Positions 35,062 through 41,946 of a DNA stretch of 41,946 nucleotides are shown in pieces; the first letter of the stretch is position 1, and each line of letters opens with the position of its first letter. Below the pieces are notes generated by a model that was given only the letters and a program-made list of their open reading frames with translations, was not told the DNA's origin and ran no database searches. Source of the DNA: Thauera sp. (lineage in GTDB: Bacteria; Pseudomonadota; Gammaproteobacteria; Burkholderiales; Rhodocyclaceae); contig JAFLDS010000025.1 in NCBI GenBank assembly GCA_017302295.1, positions 1-41,946 on the forward strand, written 5' to 3'. Position numbers and translations under genes: made by a program.

Positions 35062-35325
35062 ATGACGCCCCTGCATGAATTGCTGAGCCGCATCCGGTGG
35101 GACGCCGAATTCGGCGCGGCCGACTTCGTGCTCGGCTATCACGACCGCGTCGCCGGCCCCATCGTTCGCGTCGATCTACGGGACGTGTCCATCGATGCGG
35201 ACAACCCTTACCTGCTCGATCTGGTCGACGAGGAAGGCGTGGTGCGCAGCATGCCGATGCACCGCGTCAGGGAGGTGTTCCGCAACGGCGTGCTGATCTG
35301 GAAACGGGAGCCTGAACGGACATGA
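35062..35325 (+). CDS. DUF504 / MJ1316 RNA cyclic-group end recognition-like protein
   Basis: This 87-residue protein starts MTPLHELLSRIRWDAEFGAA and carries the core FVLGYHDRVAGPIVRVDL and DEEGVVRSMPMHRVREVFRN followed by GVLIWKRE. This matches the small DUF504 family, suggested to bind RNA ends and often linked to RNA repair. The stop overlaps the next start by ATGA. An upstream GTG at 35038 is a less likely start. Confidence 0.82.
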   Translation: MTPLHELLSRIRWDAEFGAADFVLGYHDRVAGPIVRVDLRDVSIDADNPYLLDLVDEEGVVRSMPMHRVREVFRNGVLIWKREPERT

Positions 35326-35822
35326 AGGATCGACTGCCGCGACACCCCTGGTGGAAGGGCCACCGCGGCGAATGGTACGTAGCGGCGCAGGGCCTGCTGT
35401 TCCTGCTCATCGCGTTCGGACCACGCAGCGCATTCGGCCTGCCGCCGTGGCCGCAGGCCGCGGCGGGGCTGGCGCATGGCGCGGGCCTCGTGCTGCTGGC
35501 GCTGGGCGCTGCGGTGTGCGCGGTGGCGGCGCTGCACCTCGGCAACAACCTGACGCCGCTGCCGCACCCAAAAGACGACGCCACACTCGTCACCGGCGGC
35601 CTATACCGCGTCGTGCGCCACCCGATCTATTTCGGCGTGCTACTACTCGCCGTCGGCTGGGCGCTGTTCGTACAGGGCTGGCTGACGCTGGGCTACGCCG
35701 CGCTGCTGTTCGTATTCTTCGACATCAAGTCGCGCAAGGAGGAGGCGTGGCTCATGGCGCGCTTTCCCGATTACGCGGCGTACCGGCGGCGGGTGCGGAA
35801 GCTGGTTCCGTTCCTGTACTGA
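35322..35822 (+). CDS. Isoprenylcysteine carboxyl methyltransferase-like (ICMT/PEMT) membrane protein
   Basis: The 166-residue protein has about four membrane helices and the ICMT-like core LVTGGLYRVVRHPIYFGVLL, then KSRKEEAWLMARFPDYAAYR. The RHP and EE motifs bind AdoMet and the membrane substrate in this superfamily. Bacterial members methylate unknown lipids or small molecules. It is translationally coupled to the DUF504 gene, with no obvious functional link. Confidence 0.85.
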   Translation: MKDRLPRHPWWKGHRGEWYVAAQGLLFLLIAFGPRSAFGLPPWPQAAAGLAHGAGLVLLALGAAVCAVAALHLGNNLTPLPHPKDDATLVTGGLYRVVRHPIYFGVLLLAVGWALFVQGWLTLGYAALLFVFFDIKSRKEEAWLMARFPDYAAYRRRVRKLVPFLY

Positions 35823-35858
35823 GGAGCGGCACAGGGCAGGAACGTGTGAAACGGTCGC

Positions 35859-35886
35859 TTGTCAGATGCAAGAAGGCACATATACT
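35859..35886 (+). promoter_or_regulatory. Predicted promoter of the vapBC-like module
   Basis: TTGTCA (35859-35864) and TATACT (35881-35886) are 16 bp apart. TATAC is repeated 13 bp further on (35894-35898), which may be part of an autoregulatory operator. The antitoxin start codon is 36 bp downstream of the -10. Confidence 0.6.
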
Positions 35887-35921
35887 TCTGCGCTATACAT
35901 GCCTTCGCAGGAGCGCCATCA

Positions 35922-36155
35922 ATGACGACCACCACCGTTTTCATCAACAACCGAACTCAGGCAGTGCGTCTTCCGGCGGACCTGCGCCTGCCGGATGACG
36001 TGAAGCGTGTCGACATCCGGGCTCGCGGCTGCGAACGAATCATTTCTCCGCTGGGCCACACTTGGGACAGCTTCTTCATCAACGGCCCCGAGGTGGCCGA
36101 TGACTTCATGGAGACGCGTGCCAGTCAGGAGCAATCCGAGCGCGAGGCGTTCTGA
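35922..36155 (+). CDS. vapB: VapB-type antitoxin (AbrB/SpoVT fold)
   Basis: The 77-residue protein starts MTTTTVFINNRTQAVRLPAD, the usual swapped-hairpin opening of VapB antitoxins (NNRTQAVRLP). Its C-terminal part (TWDSFFINGPEVADDFMETR) wraps the toxin. AGGAGCG precedes the ATG. The stop shares one base with the vapC start. Confidence 0.9.
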   Translation: MTTTTVFINNRTQAVRLPADLRLPDDVKRVDIRARGCERIISPLGHTWDSFFINGPEVADDFMETRASQEQSEREAF

Positions 36156-36568
36156 TGCTGCGTGTCCTGCTCGACACCAACATCGTCATCTACGTCATCA
36201 AGCGCCGCCCGCTTTCTGCCCTGAAGCTGTTCAACGAGCATGCGGGGCAGATGGCGATCTCGTCGATCACGCTGGCCGAGCTGTTCCATGGTGCGGAGAA
36301 GAGCAATGCGCCTGCCCGTTCGCTGGCCGCAGTCGAAGACTTCTGCAGCCGCCTCGAGGTTCTGGCCTATGGACCGAAGGCGGCGCACCACTATGGCGCC
36401 ATTCGGACGGCGCTTGAAAAGCGCGGGACCCCCATCGGGGTGAATGACCTACATATCGCCGCTCACGCGCGCAGCGAAGGGCTGACGCTCGTATCGAACA
36501 ATACGCGCGAGTTCGAACGCGTCGATGGGCTGTTGCTTGCGAACTGGGTTCTCGACGACGCGGCTTGA
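36155..36568 (+). CDS. vapC: VapC-type PIN-domain ribonuclease toxin
   Basis: This 137-residue PIN nuclease has the conserved acidic set Asp7 (LLDTNI), Glu42 (TLAELFHGAEKS) and Asp98 (GVNDLHIAAHA), and the fourth region SNNTREFERV. VapC toxins cut tRNA or rRNA when freed from VapB. Intact and coupled to vapB. Confidence 0.92.
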   Translation: MLRVLLDTNIVIYVIKRRPLSALKLFNEHAGQMAISSITLAELFHGAEKSNAPARSLAAVEDFCSRLEVLAYGPKAAHHYGAIRTALEKRGTPIGVNDLHIAAHARSEGLTLVSNNTREFERVDGLLLANWVLDDAA

Positions 36569-36604
36569 GGGGCGGAGTGCGGGCGCTCCGCCCTGCCGCG
36601 CCTG

Positions 36605-37726
36605 TCAGGCGATTTCCTTCGCCGTCAGCGTGTAGCGGAAGGCGTCGGGGTCGAGGCTGTCGAAGCGGCCGGCGGCGGTTTCACCCTGCGGGTACATCAG
36701 GAAGGGCACGACGGGGCCGGTACTGCCGGGCAGCTTGAGGTCGTGGGCGTCGTTGTAGGCGAGCCAGTTCATTTCCCAGGCGCCGAACAGCTGCTTGCGC
36801 GCCGCCAGCACCTTGGCGTCGTCGAGCGGCAGGTTGCCCGGGGGCTCTTCGAGCACGACCTTGCGCACGTCGGCGGGGTCGACCGGCACCCAGCCGTGGC
36901 GGGCGAGGAAGACTTCGGCGCGGCAGTGCTGGGCCTTGGAGATGTTGCCGCTCTTGCCCAGGCTCTTGTAGCCGAAGCGCGAGTCGGCCACGCGCACGCC
37001 ATACACGTCGCGCGCCGGCACGCCGGCCGCGCGGCACAGGCCGACGTAGAGCGCGTTGAGGTCGGCGCACTTGCCCGACAGGTTGCCGGTCTCGAGCATG
37101 GCCTTGATGTCGCCGAGGCCGCAGCCGCGTGTCTTGGGTTCGCGAAAGGTGTTGTCGACCACCCATTCGTAGATCGCACGCGCCTTGTCCTCGTCGGTTT
37201 TCGCGCCGCGGGTGATCTGGCGCGCGGTGTCGCGCACGATGCCGTCGGTGGGTAGCAGCGCGGTGGCGCGGGTGTAGTGCTTGCGGTCGGCGGCGGACAG
37301 CGCCAGCGGCTTCGCCGACGGCGTGCTGAAGTCGGTGGCGCGGTCGCGAGTGGCGAAGCGGCTCACCACCTCGAGCACCGGTTCGCCGGTGCTGGCCGAC
37401 CATTCGGCGTACAGCATCTGCGCGCCAGAAGCTGAGTCGCGCACCACGCGCATGGTGTCGGCGTTGCCCTGCCAGACGTTGCCCATCGGGCGGAACCACG
37501 CCGCCTCGTCCATCGACGGCAGCGGCACCCAGGCGCGGATGAGGCCTTCGGCGGGGCTGGGCTCGAGCCGGCTCGTCACCTCGAAGCGGCGCCAGCCGGT
37601 GTCCGGCGTGGGGGCGAAGGGCGGATATGACACGGCCGGTGCGGCGGCATCCGCGGCGCGGGCGACGGCGGGCAGGGCGATGGCGGCGGCGAGCGCCGAG
37701 GTCTTGAGGAAGTTGCGACGGTTCAT
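36605..37726 (-). CDS. Transglutaminase-like protein with Tat signal
   Basis: The 373-residue protein starts NRRNFLKTSALAAAIALPAV, a twin-arginine signal. The transglutaminase-like fold has a Cys-His-Asp triad: Cys220 (SGKCADLNALYVGLCRAAGV), His267 (AQHCRAEVF) and Asp283 (PVDPAD). Such bacterial proteins are usually proteases or amide hydrolases/transferases in the periplasm. The start overlaps the TlpA-like stop by ATGA, so it is made together with the two upstream genes. Confidence 0.87.
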   Translation of the reverse strand: MNRRNFLKTSALAAAIALPAVARAADAAAPAVSYPPFAPTPDTGWRRFEVTSRLEPSPAEGLIRAWVPLPSMDEAAWFRPMGNVWQGNADTMRVVRDSASGAQMLYAEWSASTGEPVLEVVSRFATRDRATDFSTPSAKPLALSAADRKHYTRATALLPTDGIVRDTARQITRGAKTDEDKARAIYEWVVDNTFREPKTRGCGLGDIKAMLETGNLSGKCADLNALYVGLCRAAGVPARDVYGVRVADSRFGYKSLGKSGNISKAQHCRAEVFLARHGWVPVDPADVRKVVLEEPPGNLPLDDAKVLAARKQLFGAWEMNWLAYNDAHDLKLPGSTGPVVPFLMYPQGETAAGRFDSLDPDAFRYTLTAKEIA

Positions 37727-38226
37727 TTGTTCTGTCCTTTCGAATCTTTGGCAAGGTCGCGAATGCGGGTGTGCATCGCCGGGTCTCGCCAGTCGGCCTC
37801 GCCGACCACGCGGTAGCGCGCCTGGTGGCGGGCGTCGAGCACATAGGTGGTGGGGATCATGCGGGCGTTCCAGGCGCGCGCGATGCCCTGGTCGGGGTCG
37901 GCGACGACCACGGTGTTTTCGATCAGGTAGTCGGCCAGGAAGCGGCGCGTGTCGGCAGCGCGGTCGGCCACCGCGACGGTGACGAGCGCGACCCCCGGCT
38001 CGCGTTCGTCGAGTTCGACCAGCGCCGGCATCTCGTTGCGGCAAGGGCCGCACCAGCTCGCCCAGAAATTGACGATCACCGCCTGGCCGCGAACCGCATC
38101 CAGCGCCTGCTGCAGCGCGGGTGGCGCGGCGGGCAGCTTTGGTGCCGGCTCGAGCCCGGCGGCGGCGGCCGGGGCCAGCGCCCCGGCAAGCAGGCAGGCG
38201 CCGAGCACCCGATGGAACCGCGGCAT
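37723..38226 (-). CDS. TlpA/ResA-type periplasmic thioredoxin
   Basis: The 167-residue protein has a signal peptide (HRVLGACLLAGALAPAAAAG) and the active site NFWASWCGPC (Cys59, Cys62), with the cis-Pro loop RMIPTTYVLD. It is an exported thiol-disulfide reductant of the TlpA/ResA kind. It overlaps the genes on both sides by ATGA. The likely client is the disulfide-containing flavoprotein encoded upstream or the catalytic cysteine of the transglutaminase-like protein (inference). Confidence 0.9.
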   Translation of the reverse strand: MPRFHRVLGACLLAGALAPAAAAGLEPAPKLPAAPPALQQALDAVRGQAVIVNFWASWCGPCRNEMPALVELDEREPGVALVTVAVADRAADTRRFLADYLIENTVVVADPDQGIARAWNARMIPTTYVLDARHQARYRVVGEADWRDPAMHTRIRDLAKDSKGQNK

Positions 38227-39626
38227 CACGCGAACATGTCCTCGTAGATCGTCCGCGCCCAGTTGAAGTCTTCGCCGACGGTCTCGGGCTTGCGCTCGTT
38301 GAAGTCGATCTGGGTCTGCTCGATGACGCCCTTGTCGTTGACCTTGTAGTCGAACTTCACCGAGATGCCGACCTGCGGGTTGCTGTCGACCATCATGAAG
38401 CACAGGTTGTCGGGGAGCCTGTAGGCGGGTTCGCGCCCGGCCTCGCGCTCGGCGATGTAGTAGGCGACGATGCGCGCATGGCGGTTGGCGACGTGGCCGG
38501 CCTTCGGGTAGTAGGCGAAGTGGTCGGACACGAAGCCCACCGCGTCGCCGATCACGTAAACGTCCTTGTCCTTGCGGTCGTGCAGGAAGAAGGGATCGAC
38601 GTCGGCCCAGCCACCGCCCGGCTTGCCGCCGACCGGAGGCACCACCCCGGCTTTCCACGCCAGATCGCCGGCCTGGTGCGGCGCCATCAGGATGGCGTGA
38701 TCGAAGTCGAAATCGCCCGCCTCGGTGCGGATGTGCTTCTTGAACGGGTCGATCTCCTCGACGCGGGCATTGGGCACGTAGGTAATGATGTCCTTGTACA
38801 GCTCCTCGAACGCCGACTTGAAGCCGGGGCCGATCGGGCGCACGCCGTCCTTGTGGTCGAGGATCGTGATCTTGCCGGGGATCTTCTTGTTGCGGAACAT
38901 CGAGGCGATCAGGCAGGCGCGCTCGTAGGGGCTGGGCGGGCAGCGCTGCGGCGGGGGCGGCAGCGTCATCACTAGGTGGCCGCCCTTGAAGTCCTGCAGC
39001 GCGCGCTTGAGGTGGAAATGCTCGGCGCTCGGGATGTAGGCCGCCGGGAAGCGCGCGCGCGTGGCTTCGGCCATGCGGCGGTCGTTGGCGAACCAGGTCT
39101 CGTAGTTGTAGCGGATGCCGGGCGACAGGATCAGGTAGTCGTAGTGCAGACCACCGGCCGCGGTGATGACCTGCTTGCGGTCGCGCTCGATCTCGAGGAT
39201 CTCGGTCTGGATGAAGCGGTAGCCGTACTTCTCCGACACGCCGAGGTAGTCGTGGGTGAGGAACTGGGTCTCCACCACATCGACCAGCCACTTGTTGCTC
39301 ATCGGGCAGGAGAAGAACACCGGGTTGCGTTCGAGCAGCACCACTTCCAGGTGCGGCACGAGCTGGCGCAGGTACTTGGCCGCGGTCACGCCGCCCCAGC
39401 CGCCGCCGCAGATCACCACCCGCGGCACCTTGCCGCGCGGCAGCAGGGTGTCGGTGGAGCGGCTGATCAGGTAGGGCAGCTTGCCGGCGGGCGGCGCGGC
39501 GGGTGATCCATTCGTCGCTGCACCCTGAGCCAGGGCCGGCGAAGCGGCCGCCGCGGCAGCCCCGGTGGCCAATGCGCCAGCCGAAGCCAAAAAGCGCCTG
39601 CGCGAGGCGCGATAGTCGTGCGTCAT
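38226..39626 (-). CDS. Flavocytochrome c sulfide dehydrogenase flavoprotein subunit-like (FccB)
   Basis: The 466-residue protein has a Tat-like signal (ASRRRFLASAGALATGAAAA) and an FAD site VVICGGGWGG (71-80). Cys107 in FFSCPMSNKW aligns with the cysteine that binds FAD covalently in FccB. Cys229 (QRCPPSPYER) and Cys409 (DNLCFMM) match the redox disulfide pair. It should oxidise sulfide or a similar sulfur compound in the periplasm. No cytochrome subunit (fccA) lies beside it, so its electron acceptor is unclear. GGGAGAG precedes the ATG chosen. Confidence 0.88.
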   Translation of the reverse strand: MTHDYRASRRRFLASAGALATGAAAAAASPALAQGAATNGSPAAPPAGKLPYLISRSTDTLLPRGKVPRVVICGGGWGGVTAAKYLRQLVPHLEVVLLERNPVFFSCPMSNKWLVDVVETQFLTHDYLGVSEKYGYRFIQTEILEIERDRKQVITAAGGLHYDYLILSPGIRYNYETWFANDRRMAEATRARFPAAYIPSAEHFHLKRALQDFKGGHLVMTLPPPPQRCPPSPYERACLIASMFRNKKIPGKITILDHKDGVRPIGPGFKSAFEELYKDIITYVPNARVEEIDPFKKHIRTEAGDFDFDHAILMAPHQAGDLAWKAGVVPPVGGKPGGGWADVDPFFLHDRKDKDVYVIGDAVGFVSDHFAYYPKAGHVANRHARIVAYYIAEREAGREPAYRLPDNLCFMMVDSNPQVGISVKFDYKVNDKGVIEQTQIDFNERKPETVGEDFNWARTIYEDMFA

Positions 39627-39790
39627 CGATCTCTCCCGATCAAACACAGCCGCCCCGGTGCGGGATGCCGCCGGGACTTAATGGCCGGGCTCGGAGCCCG
39701 GCTGGGGTGGCGGATGAAGACCGCCGGTCCGGACAGCCGATATGCAGATCGGCCGGATGTGTCCGGTATGGGGGTGTGGCGTGCCGCGCT

Positions 39791-41191
39791 TCAGCGCGTG
39801 CCCGGAGGCAATTGCGCGCATTGCGCGGCGAACCCGCCCTCGTCGGCGTTGCGCAGGCAGCGCAGGTCAAGCCACAGCGCATTGTCCGCGATCCGGCCGA
39901 TGACGGGAACCGGCAGCGCGCGCAGCGCCTGTTCGAGGCGGTTCAGCACGCCGCCCTTGCGCTGCGGACGACACACCAGCGCGGCGGACGGCAGGCGATC
40001 GACCGGAAGGCTGCCGGAGCCGATCTGCGAGCGTGCCGACTCGATGGTCACCGTGAGTGGCCAGCCCGCCAGTGCCGCCGCCAGTGCGGGCTGCAGGCGC
40101 TCGGCCTGGGCAAGGATGTCGGCCTGCGGGCGGGTGAGCAGGCGCAGGGTTTCGAGTCGTTCGGGCAGGCGCTCGGGGTCGCGGTACAGGCGCAGGACTG
40201 CCTCCAGCCCGGCAAGCGTGATCTTGCCCACCCGCAGCGCGCGCTTGAGCGGGTTCTTCTTGATCCTGGCGATGAGCTCCCTGCGCCCGACCAGGATGCC
40301 GGCCTGCGGACCGCCGAGCAGCTTGTCGCCCGAGAAGGTGACCAGGTCCGCGCCGGCGGCGATCGCCTCGGCCGGCGTCGGCTCGTGCGGCAGGCCCCAG
40401 GCGTCGAGCGCGGCGAGCGTGCCGGAGCCGAGATCCTCGACGAAGGGCAGGCCGCGGGCGTGGGCGATGGCCGCAAGCTCGGCCTGCGGCACTGCCTTGG
40501 TGAAGCCTTCGACCGCGTAGTTGCTGGTGTGCACCTTCATCAGCAGGCCGGTGCGGGGGCCGATCGCATCTTCAAAGTCACGCGCGTGGGTACGATTGGT
40601 GCAGCCGACTTCCACCAGGCGGGCGCCGGCGCGCTGCATGATGTCGGGCACGCGGAAAGCGCCGCCGATCTCCACCAGCTCGCCGCGCGACACGATCACT
40701 TCCTTGCGCTGCGCCAGCGTGTTGAGCAGCAGGAACACCGCCGCGGCGTTGTTGTTCACCACGGTGGCGGCCTCGGCGCCGGTGAGCTCGCACAGCAGCT
40801 CGCTCACCAGGTCGTCGCGATCGCCACGGCCGCCGGAGTCGATGTCGTATTCCAGCGCGCACGGATGGCGCGCTGCCTCGACCATCGCGGCGATCGCCTC
40901 CTCGGGCAGCGTGGCACGGCCGAGGTTGGTGTGCAGCACGGTGCCGGTGAGGTTGAACACCCGCCGCAGCCTGGGCTGCACCGCGGCGCCGACGCGGGCG
41001 ACGACGGCGTCGACGAGCGCGGCGGTGGGGGGCGGCAACGCGCCTGCGCGCAAGGCTTCACGTGCGGCGGCGAGTTCGGCGCGCACCGCGTCGACGACGA
41101 GCTTGCGCCCATGAAGCCCGGCCTGGTCGCGCAGGGCGGGTTCGGACAACAGGCGGTCGACCGCCGGCAGGGAGGAAAGAGATGAAGTCAT
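39791..41191 (-). CDS. selA: L-seryl-tRNA(Sec) selenium transferase SelA
   Basis: This 466-residue PLP enzyme has the conserved N-terminal HTNLGRATL (87-95), [17 protein letters not shown], and the PLP lysine Lys290 in [14 protein letters not shown]. It converts seryl- to selenocysteyl-tRNA with selenophosphate, so the organism makes selenoproteins, most likely formate dehydrogenase. The ATG at 41191 follows the fdhE fragment after 60 bp. About 164 bp separate its end from the FccB-like start. Confidence 0.95.
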   Translation of the reverse strand: MTSSLSSLPAVDRLLSEPALRDQAGLHGRKLVVDAVRAELAAAREALRAGALPPPTAALVDAVVARVGAAVQPRLRRVFNLTGTVLHTNLGRATLPEEAIAAMVEAARHPCALEYDIDSGGRGDRDDLVSELLCELTGAEAATVVNNNAAAVFLLLNTLAQRKEVIVSRGELVEIGGAFRVPDIMQRAGARLVEVGCTNRTHARDFEDAIGPRTGLLMKVHTSNYAVEGFTKAVPQAELAAIAHARGLPFVEDLGSGTLAALDAWGLPHEPTPAEAIAAGADLVTFSGDKLLGGPQAGILVGRRELIARIKKNPLKRALRVGKITLAGLEAVLRLYRDPERLPERLETLRLLTRPQADILAQAERLQPALAAALAGWPLTVTIESARSQIGSGSLPVDRLPSAALVCRPQRKGGVLNRLEQALRALPVPVIGRIADNALWLDLRCLRNADEGGFAAQCAQLPPGTR

Positions 41192-41251
41192 TGGCCTACG
41201 CCCGGACCGGGCAGCAAGGTCGATGGGAAGGGGGCGGTCGTCGTCGGCGCC

Positions 41252-41820
41252 TCAGGCGCCCGCGTCGCCCCCCGGGATGAACAGCGGATTGGGGCCGGCG
41301 CGGGCGAAGCCGGCTTCGTCGACCAGCACGTCGAGCGCCAGCGTGGCGAGATCGTCGGCCACCGGATCGAGCAGCGGATCCTTGTCCTGGTGGAAGAGCT
41401 TCAGGTAGCCGCCGCAGTCTTCGCAGCATTCGGCGCGGGCGGCGCCGCTGCTGCCGTCGATGTGGCGATAGGACACGCGCTCGGTGCGCTCGCAGGCGGG
41501 GCACTGCACGCGCACCATGTTCCACTCGGTGTTGCACATCGAGCAGTGCAGGTAGCGCAGGCCCTCGGCGTCGCCAGCGCTGCGGATCACGCTCGCCACC
41601 GGCAGGCTGCCGCAGCAGGGGCACACCCCGCCGACATCGAGCTTGGGCAGGCCGGCGAGTTCGGGCGCGGCGGCCATGTGCGTCCAGTAGACCTGCAGCG
41701 CGGCCGCCACCAGCGGCAGACAGGCCGCGGCGTCAGCCGGGTATTCGGTGCGCAGCACCGCGTCGGCGAGCTGCTCGAGACGGGCGTCGGTCGCGGCCGC
41801 GAGCCGGTCGAGCGCGGCGA
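41252..41820 (-). CDS. fdhE: FdhE-type formate dehydrogenase accessory protein, N-terminally truncated
   Basis: About 190 C-terminal residues of FdhE remain, from WVAALDRLAAATDARLEQLA through the four rubredoxin-like knuckles CPCC, CSMC, CPAC and CEDC to the end LFIPGGDAGA. FdhE binds iron and helps mature formate dehydrogenase, fitting the selA neighbour. The usual protein is about 300 residues; here the first third is replaced at about 41821 by an unrelated reading frame. An in-frame GTG at 41758 could still start a 168-residue product. It is either a real rearrangement or a join in the assembly. Confidence 0.75.
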
Positions 41821-41946
41821 CCCACCGACTTGCTTGGCAAGGTCAATGTAAAACTGATGAGACGGGTCATCGCCGCCAACTTCCAGGTCGTAGTTGACCG
41901 GGTCCACGAACTCGCCGAGGTAGTCTTCTTCGATGGAGAATTTCTT
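41821..41946 (-). CDS. Fragment of an apparent class I SAM-dependent methyltransferase
   Basis: Forty-two codons read in from the right edge (KKFSIEEDYLGEFVDPVNYD, then SHQFYIDLAKQVGG) and then lose sense where fdhE sequence begins. The YDL...FYIDLAKQVGG pattern is what precedes the VLELGCGTG motif in small SAM methyltransferases; that motif itself is missing. A GTG near 41907 is internal, and the true start is outside the window. The assignment is tentative. Confidence 0.45.

Overview
The window is high-GC DNA with closely packed operons. Its gene content (aromatic and auxin catabolism, a Liv-type transporter, flavocytochrome c-like sulfide dehydrogenase, SelA/FdhE) fits a free-living betaproteobacterium, most likely Rhodocyclales (Thauera/Azoarcus/Aromatoleum-like). 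That placement is inference from gene content; no rRNA or tRNA gene was seen.

Region 1 (1-9510, minus strand) is a complete indole-3-acetic acid (auxin) degradation operon in the order iacH-A-B-I-C-D-E-F-G. It is followed by a two-domain tautomerase and then a separately promoted branched-chain-type ABC transporter (binding protein, and a permease cut by the left edge). A strong sigma70-type promoter precedes iacH. The same 8-bp palindrome TCACGTGA lies in front of iacH and in front of the transporter gene, which suggests shared control of uptake and catabolism.

Region 2 (about 9773-23724) is a roughly 14-kb island inserted into an ABC-2 permease gene (yhhJ type). Its 3' part remains at 9568-9772 and its 5' part at 23725-24616. 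The left half holds a HigB/HigA-like addiction module, a broken RepA-like helicase gene with iteron-like repeats, and a DUF3489 gene. The right half is one plus-strand defence operon with overlapping or closely spaced genes: Fic, HsdM, HsdS, an FRG-domain protein, an AAA ATPase, a DUF4276 protein and HsdR. The FRG protein ends in a tail clearly similar to the C-terminus of the HsdR encoded in the same operon. This suggests an effector that docks on the type I methyltransferase core, and it is the most interesting signal in the window.

Region 3 (23725-28402, minus) is the rest of the interrupted export operon: HlyD-type adaptor, RbbA-like double-ATPase/permease, and the truncated permease.

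Region 4 (28805-36568) is mixed chromosomal DNA: a membrane diguanylate cyclase, an ABM monooxygenase, AlkA, a LysR regulator divergent from AzlCD, HigBA, a VOC protein, a DUF504 protein overlapping an ICMT-like methyltransferase, and VapBC.

Region 5 (36605-41946, minus) has an overlapping three-gene operon (FccB-like flavoprotein, TlpA-like thioredoxin, Tat-exported transglutaminase-like protein), then selA and a truncated fdhE. The fdhE fragment abuts a fragment of an apparent SAM methyltransferase at the right edge, indicating a rearrangement or an assembly join.
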